A stretch of DNA of 64,000 bases, taken from contig CANGYH010000005.1 of the NCBI GenBank assembly GCA_947458545.1, forward strand, positions 124,001-188,000. The letters are read 5' to 3'. The notes below the pieces were generated by a model. That model was not told where the DNA came from. It was given only the letters and a program-made list of their open reading frames with translations, and did not search any database. Positions 8,336-16,097 of the stretch are shown one piece after another. The stretch's first letter is position 1. Each line of letters opens with the position of its first letter. The position numbers and the translations under genes are program-made. The stretch is from Cytophagaceae bacterium (GTDB lineage: Bacteria; Bacteroidota; Bacteroidia; Cytophagales; Flexibacteraceae).

Positions 8336-11302
8336 CTAAAACCCGCCCCCCGGCGGGGGCATCATGCCGGGGGGTGGGCCGCCGCCGGGGTTCATGTTCT
8401 CGTACATGCGGCGGCGCATTTGCCACTCGGGGTTATTGGTGGCCGGATTGTCGAACTTGCGCAGGGTGTAGATGAGGCCCACCATCACGAAGCGCTGCAG
8501 CACAGTAGTGCGCGTGTCTTGCACGAATATGTCTGAGACGGATCGGCTCACGGCCTGGTTTTGGCGCAGGATATCGGTGGCTTGCACCTGGGCCTCCCAC
8601 TGCTTGGCCTTGCCGAATTTGTAGCCTGCCGTAGCTCCCCACAGCAAGAAGTTCTGGTTGAAGCCCGCGGCCAGGCCCGTCAGGTACGTATGCGTCAGCG
8701 AGGTGCTGAAGGTGACCGCCTTGCGGATGAGCAGATTGAGGCGTGCCCTGCTGTTTTGCCCGTAGTAATTGAAGTTGCCAGCGGTGGGCAGCGTGTTGCG
8801 CACCAGCGTGTAGCTGGGGTTGGTGCCCAGGGTGAAGTCGATAGCCTCGCTGATGTTGCTGGCCAGGGTTAGCCCACCGCCAACGGTGTGGGCCTGCGCG
8901 TTGTTGGTAGCGCCGTTTACCTGGCCTGGGGTGGCTGCATAGCCGTAGGTCAGGCTCAGGTTGAGGTTAGACTTGAGCTTGCGCAGCGGCGTGGCGTAGT
9001 TGGCAAAGCTGCGCGCATTTACCTGCTGGCCCAGGTTGATGGGCCGCGAGAGCTGCGCCCCGCCCACAAGCGGCACGCCGGCAATGACGGTGTCGCGCCG
9101 GGCCAAAAAGGTGCTATTGGCAATAAAATCGTCTGTAACCGAGAAGAACCCGAACACCGAGAAGGCCCTGCTGAGGGCCACATTGTTGCGGCTGTACATG
9201 GCATTGCCAGAGGCGGTGTAGGTCTGGCGCAGATCCGGGTTGCCGGTGCTGAGGTTGAGCAGGTTGGCCGTGTTTACGACCGTTTGCAACTGGTTGGCGG
9301 CCGGGGCCTGGGTGGCACTGTTCAGGTTCAGGCTGAAACTGTTCTCGCGGTTGGGGCGGTATTGCAGGTTGAACTGCGGCAACACGGCCCTGAAAGAGCG
9401 GCGGCGGTCGGCCTCGTTGTTTTGCTCTACATCTAGCGTGGCATACTGGTAGTTGACCTGCCCGCCCAGGTTGAGCTTGCCGTCTCCGTAGCGCGCGCCG
9501 GCGCCGGCCTGCTGGGTTTGGTAGCGGCTGTTGAGCACGTTGGTCAGGCCAAGGTCCAGGGCCTCTTGGTCTGCCACGCGGTTGTAGGTGTAGCGGGTGG
9601 CGGCGCGGGCCTGCCAGTCGGGCTGGTAAAACAGCAGACCCTGCACTTTGGGGGCCAAGGGCTCAGTATAGGTGAGGCCGACGTTGACCGTGCGGTTTTG
9701 CACGTCGGTGGTGATGCGCTGGTTGTTGCTGTCGGCCACGGCAGGGGTGCCCGGGCGGTAGGTCTCCGTAAGGGTGCTGCGGAAGGTCTGGCTGTTTTGG
9801 TTAGATAGCGAGGCACTGGTGCTCACCACCAGCGAGCGGCCCAGGCGGGCAAACCGGTGCCTGAAGACGGCCTCGTTGCTGGCGTTGACGGCCCCTTGGG
9901 TAGCATTTATATCGTTGCCCAGCGTGCTAAGCAGGGCATTGCCGAGGCGGGTGGTGTCGCGCGTGGCGCTGGCTGTGCCGGTGGCCTGGGTCGTCAGGCG
10001 GGGGCGGAGGATGAGCGTGTTGTTGGTATCGGGCTTGTACTCCAGGCGGGCCTGGGCGCGGTGGTTCAGCGTCAGGCTGCGGTTGCGCTGGTCTTCTTGC
10101 AACACGGGCGACACATCTGCCCGGCTGATGTAGGCCCGGTTGGTGGCCTGGTCTGCCACATTGTAGGTGCGGTTGACAAAGTAGCTGCCGGTGGCCTCTA
10201 GCTGCTTGCGGGCGCCGTACGAGTTGGAGAAGTTGATACCTCCGGCTGTGGTGGTGTTGATGCCGTTTTGGGGGCCTACCAAAAAGTTACCTAGGCCGAA
10301 GCCGCCCCCTCCGCCGCCGGGCATGCCACCGCCGCCGGGGCGTCCCATGCCGCCGCCCATACCCCCGCGGCCCTGGCCCAGTGCGCCGGCAAGGTCAGAA
10401 ATCTGGAAGTTCTGCTGGTTGATGTTATTGGCCTGCCCCAGCACGGTGATGCGCCTGTCGCCATCGAAGCGGTTGGCCACTACGTTGGCGTTGTACCGAT
10501 CGGGCGCGGTAGGGGCACCGCCCCCAAAGAGCTGGGCCCGGCCAAAGGTGCCCTTGCGCCGGTTGGCCTTGGTGACGATGTTGAGCGTGCGGACGCGGTT
10601 GCCGTCGTCAAAACCCGTCAGGCGGCTGGCCTCAGAGCGCTCGTCATAGAGCTGCACCTTGTCGATCATCTCGGCGGGCAGGTTGCGCAGGGTTTGGCTG
10701 GGGTCGTCGCCAAAGAAGGGCTTGCCGTCCACCTTCACCTGATTCACCTGCTCGCCCATAGCCTTTACGCCGCTGCCATCTACGGTAACGCCGGGCAGCT
10801 TGCCCACCAGATCTTCCGACGAGGCATCGCGGTTCACCTTAAAGGCCGCCGCGTTAAACTCGGTGGTATCGCCCCGCTGGCGCATGGGGCTGAGCGTGCC
10901 TGTAACTTCTACCTCGGCCAGTTGCTGTACGCTGCGGCCCAGTTTGAGCACACCCAGGTCTGCCGGGCCCGCCAGCCGCAGGGGCCGCCTGTAGAGCCCA
11001 TAGCCCACATACGTGACGACCAACGTGTAGCGCCCCGGCCGGGGGATGGTCAGCTGCAGCCGTCCGTCGGCATCGGCCTGGGCGCTGGCCAGGGTAGAGT
11101 CGCCTCGGCCCAGCAATGCGGCATTGGCAAAGGCAAGCGACTGGCCGCTGGCAGAGTCTTGCACCAGGGCTGTCAAGGGAGCGGGGGGCAATGTCTGCGG
11201 CTGCGGCTGTACCTGGGCCTGTGCCGGGCCTGCAACCAACCATCCTACCCAAAGCAGCAGGCCGACGATGGCCCCGCAGGGCCGTTCCAATAGCTCCCCC
11301 AT
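8336..11302 (-). CDS. TonB-dependent outer membrane β-barrel protein with carboxypeptidase-like domain
   Basis: 988 residues from the ATG at 11302 (MGELLERPCG); the longer frame begins at a TTG and is less likely. A signal peptide ends near GPAQAQ (about residue 30). Residues about 45-120 form a CarboxypepD_reg-like β-sandwich (GRYTLVVTYVGYGLYRRPL). A plug domain follows (DLVGKLPGVTVDGSGV, about 165-235), then a long β-barrel of the OMP_b-brl_3 type. A glycine-rich insert (about 320-345) and a Pro/Gly-rich C-terminus (PPPGMMPPPGGGF) are distinctive. It probably takes up a siderophore, peptide or saccharide, or forms a surface receptor; the substrate is unknown. No SusD partner is adjacent. 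It lies 69 nt downstream of folP on the same strand. Confidence 0.88.
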   Translation of the reverse strand: MGELLERPCGAIVGLLLWVGWLVAGPAQAQVQPQPQTLPPAPLTALVQDSASGQSLAFANAALLGRGDSTLASAQADADGRLQLTIPRPGRYTLVVTYVGYGLYRRPLRLAGPADLGVLKLGRSVQQLAEVEVTGTLSPMRQRGDTTEFNAAAFKVNRDASSEDLVGKLPGVTVDGSGVKAMGEQVNQVKVDGKPFFGDDPSQTLRNLPAEMIDKVQLYDERSEASRLTGFDDGNRVRTLNIVTKANRRKGTFGRAQLFGGGAPTAPDRYNANVVANRFDGDRRITVLGQANNINQQNFQISDLAGALGQGRGGMGGGMGRPGGGGMPGGGGGGFGLGNFLVGPQNGINTTTAGGINFSNSYGARKQLEATGSYFVNRTYNVADQATNRAYISRADVSPVLQEDQRNRSLTLNHRAQARLEYKPDTNNTLILRPRLTTQATGTASATRDTTRLGNALLSTLGNDINATQGAVNASNEAVFRHRFARLGRSLVVSTSASLSNQNSQTFRSTLTETYRPGTPAVADSNNQRITTDVQNRTVNVGLTYTEPLAPKVQGLLFYQPDWQARAATRYTYNRVADQEALDLGLTNVLNSRYQTQQAGAGARYGDGKLNLGGQVNYQYATLDVEQNNEADRRRSFRAVLPQFNLQYRPNRENSFSLNLNSATQAPAANQLQTVVNTANLLNLSTGNPDLRQTYTASGNAMYSRNNVALSRAFSVFGFFSVTDDFIANSTFLARRDTVIAGVPLVGGAQLSRPINLGQQVNARSFANYATPLRKLKSNLNLSLTYGYAATPGQVNGATNNAQAHTVGGGLTLASNISEAIDFTLGTNPSYTLVRNTLPTAGNFNYYGQNSRARLNLLIRKAVTFSTSLTHTYLTGLAAGFNQNFLLWGATAGYKFGKAKQWEAQVQATDILRQNQAVSRSVSDIFVQDTRTTVLQRFVMVGLIYTLRKFDNPATNNPEWQMRRRMYENMNPGGGPPPGMMPPPGGGF

Positions 11303-11371
11303 TCTTATCTGCAAGGCAACGGCCTACGGCAGCGCCGGGCCCATGCAATGATACGACAATTGCATAAAGGC

Positions 11372-12226
11372 TCAGGTTGTAAGCCCCCGCCCTTGCACGG
11401 CCTCAAATAGACGTACGGCCTCAACGGCGGGGCGCACGTCGTGCACGCGTAGGATGTGGGCGCCGCCTTGCAGGGCCACCATGTGCAACGCCGTGGTGCC
11501 GTTGAGGGCATCGTCTGGGTTGATGCCAAGCGTTTTCCAGATGAGCCCCTTGCGCGAGAGGCCGATCAGTAGCGGAGCCCCCAGCACGGCCAAGGCAGGC
11601 AGCTCCCGCAGCAGCGTAAAGCTCAGGGCCGGGGTTTTGGCAAAGCCGATGCCAGGGTCTAGCACGACGTCTGCCACGCCTGCGGCGCGGGCGGCGGCCA
11701 AGCGCTCCAGCAGGTATTGGGCCACGGCCGTGGTGACGTCGTCATAGTCCGTGAGCCCGGCCATGGTCTGGGGAGTGCCGCGCATGTGCATCAGAATGTA
11801 GGGCGCGCGGGCGGCGGCTACGGCGGGCCACATCTCCGGGTCTTGCCCGCCGGTTACGTCGTTGACGATGTTTGCCCCGGCGGCCAGGGCCCTTTGGGCC
11901 ACGGAGGCGCGGAAGGTATCAACGGATAAAACAGCATGGGGCAGAGCCTGGCGGATGGCCTCCAGGGCGGGTTGTAGGCGGGCCCATTCTTCGGCCTCGG
12001 GCACGTCGTCGGCACCGGGGCGGGTAGAGACGGCCCCCAGGTCGAGGATGTCGGCCCCTTCTGTCAGCATTTGCCGGGCCTGGGCCAAGGCAGCCTCGGC
12101 AGAGGCCTGGCGGCTGCCGGTAAAGAAACTGTCGGGCGTCAGGTTCAGAATACCCATGACGCAAGGCCGGGCCAGCGACAGCAGGCCAGAGCCGATGCGC
12201 AGGCTGTATGCCGGGGTTGGTACCAT
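11372..12226 (-). CDS. folP: Dihydropteroate synthase FolP
   Basis: 284 residues. It condenses p-aminobenzoate with hydroxymethyl-dihydropterin diphosphate in folate synthesis, in the cytoplasm. A TIM barrel with the classical motifs: MGILNLTPDSF (pterin/diphosphate loop), DLGAVSTRPGAD, SVDTFRASVA, NDVTGG, ILMHMRGTPQTM, DPGIGFAKT and the SRKG phosphate loop near the end. The start at 12226 is chosen because a -7 box (CACCTTTG) ends 5 nt upstream and because the longer N-terminus would overlap the preceding gene. The gene therefore starts 14 nt after the ligase/TPR gene stop yet seems to have its own promoter within that gene's end. Confidence 0.95.
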   Translation of the reverse strand: MVPTPAYSLRIGSGLLSLARPCVMGILNLTPDSFFTGSRQASAEAALAQARQMLTEGADILDLGAVSTRPGADDVPEAEEWARLQPALEAIRQALPHAVLSVDTFRASVAQRALAAGANIVNDVTGGQDPEMWPAVAAARAPYILMHMRGTPQTMAGLTDYDDVTTAVAQYLLERLAAARAAGVADVVLDPGIGFAKTPALSFTLLRELPALAVLGAPLLIGLSRKGLIWKTLGINPDDALNGTTALHMVALQGGAHILRVHDVRPAVEAVRLFEAVQGRGLTT

Positions 12227-12231
12227 GGCCA

Positions 12232-12239
12232 CAAAGGTG
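12232..12239 (-). promoter_or_regulatory. -7 box of folP (CACCTTTG)
   Basis: On the minus strand GGTAGCACCTTTG ends 5 nt before the folP ATG. The same 13 nt occur upstream of the sensor gene at 1861-1873. The box sits just beyond the stop codon of the upstream gene, so folP may be transcribed as a near-leaderless mRNA. Confidence 0.5.
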
Positions 12240-14105
12240 CTACCGCCAAAACGTTGCCGAGCGCCCGCTGCGGCGGTAGGCCGTGTAGGCCCTTGCCGGA
12301 AAGGCTGGGTCTTGCAACAGGGCATCTATCCGGGCTTGGTCTCCAGCAGGCTGCCCCGCACGTGCCGCCTGCAGGTAGCCGCCCAGCAAGGTGCGCTTAA
12401 AGAGCGGCCAGCGGGGGTCTGCCACGGTATCCGGAAAAGCCCGCATAGCCTCGAAGGCTCGCCTGGGCCCGTCGGGCTGGCTATACAAAACGGCGGCGCG
12501 GTCCAGATGGGCTTGGGCCAGGTTGGGTGCCAGTTGTAGCGCCTGGTCGTAGAGGGCCAGGGCACTGTCAGCACGGCCTTGTTGGGCATAGGCCGTACCC
12601 AGTGCGTTTAAGGTCAGAAAGTGGAAGGGTGCCTCGGCCCGGGCCTGGGCCAGGTACGTTTGGGCCAGGCCGGGTTGCCGCTGCTGTAGGGCAGCCACGC
12701 CCACATACCAACCCAGCGGCACGGTGGTGGCATCTACCGAGCTTAAGGCACTATGGGCCTTGGCAAACTGCCGCTCGGCCAGGGGCAGGTTGCTTTGGGC
12801 AGCGGCCTGGCGTAGCTTTGGCCAGCGCTGCTCTGCGGCTATACGAGGTATGCCGAGGGCCACGGAAAGGCATGCCAGAGGCACCAGCGCCCAGGTGGGC
12901 AAGGCCCAACGCGGCGATGGCTGAGAGGGCAATCCTGCAAACGCGGCCGCCATCCAGAGCAACCAAAGCGCCTGCAAATCGGGCCGCTCTAGCGGAAAAT
13001 CGAACTGAGCCGCCGCCGCATAGCCTGCCAGTGTACCCAGCCCTACCCATGCCAGGACTGCCTCGGCGGTGTGCCGGCGCTGCCACCAGGCCCAAAGGCC
13101 TCCGGCAAAAAAGATGGTAAACAGCCCAAGCCCCACAAGGCCTCCTTCTGCCCAAAGCCAGAGTGTGTCGTTGTGCGGGCGCTGAAAGCTGACCTGGCCC
13201 TGCTGTACTTTGGGCTCGGCAAAATGGCCCACGCCGTAAGCCGGAAACCAGATCTGCCACTGGCCCGCGCCCCTGCCCAGCAGGGGCGCGTCTGCAATCA
13301 TCAGGCGGGTGTTGCGCCAAAGGGCCAGGCGCTCGGCCATAGAGTCGGTCTGCAACAAACGATTGCTGGGCAAGCGCGCCAAGGCCAGGCCTGCTACGAG
13401 TGCCAACAACACCGCCGACACCCCTACCCCCCACCGGTACCGGGAGGCCACACCCGAGATTACCCCCAAGGCGGCTACACCCAGGCCTACGCCTGCACCC
13501 AGCCACACGGCACGGCCCTGTAAGTAGAATACCAGGCTCAGACAAAGCCCGGCCAGCAGGGCATATAAACGCACAGGCCCTTGCCGCTGCCAGGCGGCAA
13601 CCCCAAGTGCCGGCGCGGCCAGCAAGAGCCCCAGCGCCAGCAGATTTTTATTACCAGCCGTACCCTTTAGCCGCAGCAAGGCCGCGTAGGGCTCCAGCCC
13701 GGCAGGCGCAGATGCGGCCTGGTAGACGACCCACCCCACCTGGGCCAGCGTGTAGCCTGCGGCAGCGGCACCCAGCAAGGGCCAACCAGACTTAGCGTCT
13801 GCCAGGCAGGCCCGCATCCACAAATAAAAGGCCAGCAGGGCTGCCCAGCGCCCTACAACAGCCCAAACCTCGGCTCCGTTAACTGCCCAACCCGCAGAGG
13901 ATATCTGCCACACCCACCAAGCCAACAGGGCCCACTCTGGGCCATGCAGCGAAATCTGCCTGGGCAGTTTTTTCTGAAAGATCAGATAGCCTGCCAGCGC
14001 GGCCAGGGCCAGTAGCAGTTGCTTAGGCACAAGCCCACCGTCGGGCACGGCGCTTACCCAGAGCCCGCCCAGCGCCAGCCACAAGGCGTACCAAAAGCCA
14101 ACCAT
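12240..14105 (-). CDS. O-antigen ligase/polymerase-like membrane protein with C-terminal TPRs
   Basis: 621 residues from the ATG at 14105 (MVGFWYALWL); upstream in-frame sequence has low coding character. About eleven hydrophobic helices fill residues 1-430. The central periplasmic-loop region ADAPLLGRGAGQWQIWFPAYG followed by RPHNDTLWLWAEGG matches the Wzy_C/WaaL family (conserved R and H-N-x-x-L element). The C-terminal about 190 residues are cytoplasm/periplasm-facing TPR units (YAQQGRADSALALYDQALQL). Family role: joining or polymerising undecaprenyl-linked glycans, or O-glycosylating proteins. It follows the phosphatase gene by 34 nt and precedes folP by 13 nt, so it is probably in one transcription unit. 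Donor and acceptor unknown. Confidence 0.82.
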   Translation of the reverse strand: MVGFWYALWLALGGLWVSAVPDGGLVPKQLLLALAALAGYLIFQKKLPRQISLHGPEWALLAWWVWQISSAGWAVNGAEVWAVVGRWAALLAFYLWMRACLADAKSGWPLLGAAAAGYTLAQVGWVVYQAASAPAGLEPYAALLRLKGTAGNKNLLALGLLLAAPALGVAAWQRQGPVRLYALLAGLCLSLVFYLQGRAVWLGAGVGLGVAALGVISGVASRYRWGVGVSAVLLALVAGLALARLPSNRLLQTDSMAERLALWRNTRLMIADAPLLGRGAGQWQIWFPAYGVGHFAEPKVQQGQVSFQRPHNDTLWLWAEGGLVGLGLFTIFFAGGLWAWWQRRHTAEAVLAWVGLGTLAGYAAAAQFDFPLERPDLQALWLLWMAAAFAGLPSQPSPRWALPTWALVPLACLSVALGIPRIAAEQRWPKLRQAAAQSNLPLAERQFAKAHSALSSVDATTVPLGWYVGVAALQQRQPGLAQTYLAQARAEAPFHFLTLNALGTAYAQQGRADSALALYDQALQLAPNLAQAHLDRAAVLYSQPDGPRRAFEAMRAFPDTVADPRWPLFKRTLLGGYLQAARAGQPAGDQARIDALLQDPAFPARAYTAYRRSGRSATFWR

Positions 14106-14139
14106 ACGCCCTCGCAAGTTAGGCCCTGCCAGGCCAGGG

Positions 14140-15273
14140 CTAGTGCAGCTCGGCAGATAACTGTAAGGCCGCCAACTCGGATGGCTGGCCTGCCGCCGCC
14201 ATATTGGCATATTTCTGGCGCATGGTTGCAATGTCGCACACGGCCAGTGAGGCATCATCTACGGGGGGCTCGCCGCCGCGCCATGCGTGCCAGAAGCTCG
14301 TCAGCTCGGTGTAGAGGGTTTGGGAGGGCTGCGGCTTTGCCGCGCCATAGGCTACCTGCCGCAGAAAATGGCGTCGCAGCAGTTTCTGGCCTGTGGCACT
14401 GTACTGATTGTACATGCCGTCTGTCCAGAGCAGGATGCGATCTACGGCCAGCAGCGAAAAGCGTGTTTCTGTAAAGGGCTTCTGTGCCGTGGGGTGCGGC
14501 GTAAGCGGGTAGCGATTGCCGCGCACCTGCACCCAGGCACCATCGGCCACAAGCCCAATGTCTAGATATGAAGAGGCTACCTCTACTGTTTGCAGGTTAA
14601 AATCGAGGCAAACGATGGCACACTCCATGCCGTCTTGCAAGGGCTCGATACCGGCCTCGGTGTAGGCCGTGCGCTTGGCAAACTTTGTTCGCAAAAAATC
14701 TAATATCTGCGCTGGGCCGGTGAGCCGGGCGCTGTCCAAGGCCTCATCCAGATAGCAGATACCTACACCAGACAAAAAGGCGCCGGGCACACCGTGGCCC
14801 GTGCAGTCGGCCATTACCAGGTAAAGCCTGCCCTCTCTGAAACGGGTGTAGAAAAAATCGCCCGAGACGTTGGCCATCGGCTGGTTGAAGTACTGAATAC
14901 ATCCCTGCAGCATCTGCTTAGATTCTGGTGCATGCAAGAGAAGGTTGCGGAGGCCATCGGCATACCGCATAGAGGCCTGCAGATTCTTGTGGGTTTGGTC
15001 TAGAGCCTTTCGACTCAGTTTAGCCTCGTAGAGCACGTTGTATCGCGATAGCTCGCTCACCAAAACCAGGTCCATCACAAAAAAACCGAAAGCTGCGTAG
15101 GTGCTCAAATCCGCGTCGGATGCATGATGCAAGGATGCCAGAGCAGGCAAGGTAGGCAACCAAAGCATACCCGTAAACAGACCTATCGCCGCCAGGCCTC
15201 CCAATACGATGTTGGCCATCATGGGCAGGCAACCTGTTATCAGCACTACCCAGGGCAAGTCGGCATTGATCAA
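14140..15273 (-). CDS. SpoIIE/PP2C-type phosphatase, membrane-anchored; 3' part of a reading frame split by an amber codon
   Basis: 377 codons from a TTG at 15273. Residues about 5-90 are hydrophobic (two to three helices), then a linker helix (about 90-125). Residues about 130-355 form the PPM/SpoIIE phosphatase domain: NVSGDFFYTRF, VMADCTGHGVPGAFLSGVG with the metal-binding aspartate, and LLWTDGMYNQ. Family members dephosphorylate anti-anti-sigma-like STAS proteins or related targets. The frame is continuous with the upstream fragment 15277-15633: only TAG (15277-15279) plus one codon separates them, so this start splits a membrane domain. I regard both as one gene of about 497 sense codons interrupted by one stop; whether it is decayed, mis-sequenced or truly split cannot be told here. 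Confidence 0.8.
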   Translation of the reverse strand: MINADLPWVVLITGCLPMMANIVLGGLAAIGLFTGMLWLPTLPALASLHHASDADLSTYAAFGFFVMDLVLVSELSRYNVLYEAKLSRKALDQTHKNLQASMRYADGLRNLLLHAPESKQMLQGCIQYFNQPMANVSGDFFYTRFREGRLYLVMADCTGHGVPGAFLSGVGICYLDEALDSARLTGPAQILDFLRTKFAKRTAYTEAGIEPLQDGMECAIVCLDFNLQTVEVASSYLDIGLVADGAWVQVRGNRYPLTPHPTAQKPFTETRFSLLAVDRILLWTDGMYNQYSATGQKLLRRHFLRQVAYGAAKPQPSQTLYTELTSFWHAWRGGEPPVDDASLAVCDIATMRQKYANMAAAGQPSELAALQLSAELH

Positions 15274-15276
15274 TTG

Positions 15277-15633
15277 CTAATGGCTAAACACCCGGTACGT
15301 TAAAAAAAACGCCAGTATGTTGGCATGCCAGACCAAGACGAGCAATCCCCGGCAGCCAAACCGCTGGTATGCAGCCAAAACAGCAAAGTTTATGGCCGGA
15401 TAAACCATCGCCCACCAGCCATGCCTAGGCATGGTTGCTACGTCTTGCCATACCAGGGCTAGCATCAAAACGCCGGTTATGCAAAGAGCCACCGCAAAAA
15501 AGAACCCTTTATGCGCCATAGAGCGGTAGGCATGGTCGCTCTGGTGCGAAAACCTTTTGTAAAGGCTGCCCCAGTCTTTGATAAAGAACTGGGTAATCTT
15601 ATGAAACCCTTCTTCAAACAGTGTATTTGCCAT
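15277..15633 (-). CDS. N-terminal membrane half of the interrupted phosphatase gene
   Basis: 118 residues from MANTLFEEGF (ATG at 15633; an adjacent ATG at 15636 is equally possible, and a further ATG at 15732 seems too far upstream). A charged N-terminus of about 45 residues (FFIKDWGSLYKRFSH) is followed by three hydrophobic helices: FFFAVALCITGVLMLALVW, WWAMVYPAINFAVLAAY and GLLVLVWHANILAFFL. The frame ends at TAG and resumes in the same frame with the phosphatase fragment. The combined topology would be about six helices, then the catalytic domain. On its own this fragment matches nothing I recognise. A run of eight T lies just before the stop (minus strand), a place where sequencing or replication errors occur, but the frame is unchanged across it. 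Confidence 0.55.
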   Translation of the reverse strand: MANTLFEEGFHKITQFFIKDWGSLYKRFSHQSDHAYRSMAHKGFFFAVALCITGVLMLALVWQDVATMPRHGWWAMVYPAINFAVLAAYQRFGCRGLLVLVWHANILAFFLTYRVFSH

Positions 15634-15961
15634 CATGGTCTGGGTGCAATTCCTTGAGCAAAATTGGGCTATATGGCATAAGAAATATAACACATTATTT
15701 TTTGCCCAACCTCCATGTAACCAATAGGCCATTATTATAAAGGGGTATAGAGCAATCTCCTATCAAAGGAGTTGACGATGAAGCCATTACAAAATGCGGA
15801 CTAGCACAGGTGCTGCAATTCCAGGATTTGGAATATCCCCGAAATTGTCAGAAACGGCACCCTTTTGTTAGCCGCATGCTTCTATCCTCTTGCTGGCATG
15901 GCTTCTATCTTTGCTCTGATTAGATGTCAGAACATTGCCCGAGCAGGGCTTTGGCAAGCCT

Positions 15962-16036
15962 CGGGGTGTAGCGCAGCCCGGTTAGCGCGCGTCGTTCGGG
16001 ACGACGAGGCCGGAGGTTCGAATCCTCTCACCCCGA
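15962..16036 (+). tRNA. tRNA-Pro (anticodon CGG)
   Basis: A full cloverleaf is visible. The acceptor stem is CGGGGTG/CACCCCG, the D arm GCGC/GCGC, the anticodon arm CGTCG/CGACG with loop TTCGGGA (anticodon CGG, G37), and the T arm GGAGG-TTCGAAT-CCTCT. The discriminator is A and CCA is not encoded. A rho-independent terminator follows 6 nt later. Confidence 0.95.
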
Positions 16037-16041
16037 CAAAA

Positions 16042-16082
16042 TACCGTCCGCTTTGGTTACCCAGAGCGGACGGTAAATTTTT
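16042..16082 (+). terminator. Terminator after tRNA-Pro
   Basis: Stem TACCGTCCGCT (16042-16052) pairs with AGCGGACGGTA (16065-16075), followed by AATTTTTA. It also faces the 3' end of the minus-strand gene at 16098. Confidence 0.8.
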
Positions 16083-16097
16083 ACAGGGCAGCCAACC

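Noticed and set aside
10300-10380. Possible frameshift in the Gly-rich part of the TonB receptor
   Set aside because: The frame stays open and both flanks keep barrel-type sequence; Gly-rich inserts occur in this family.
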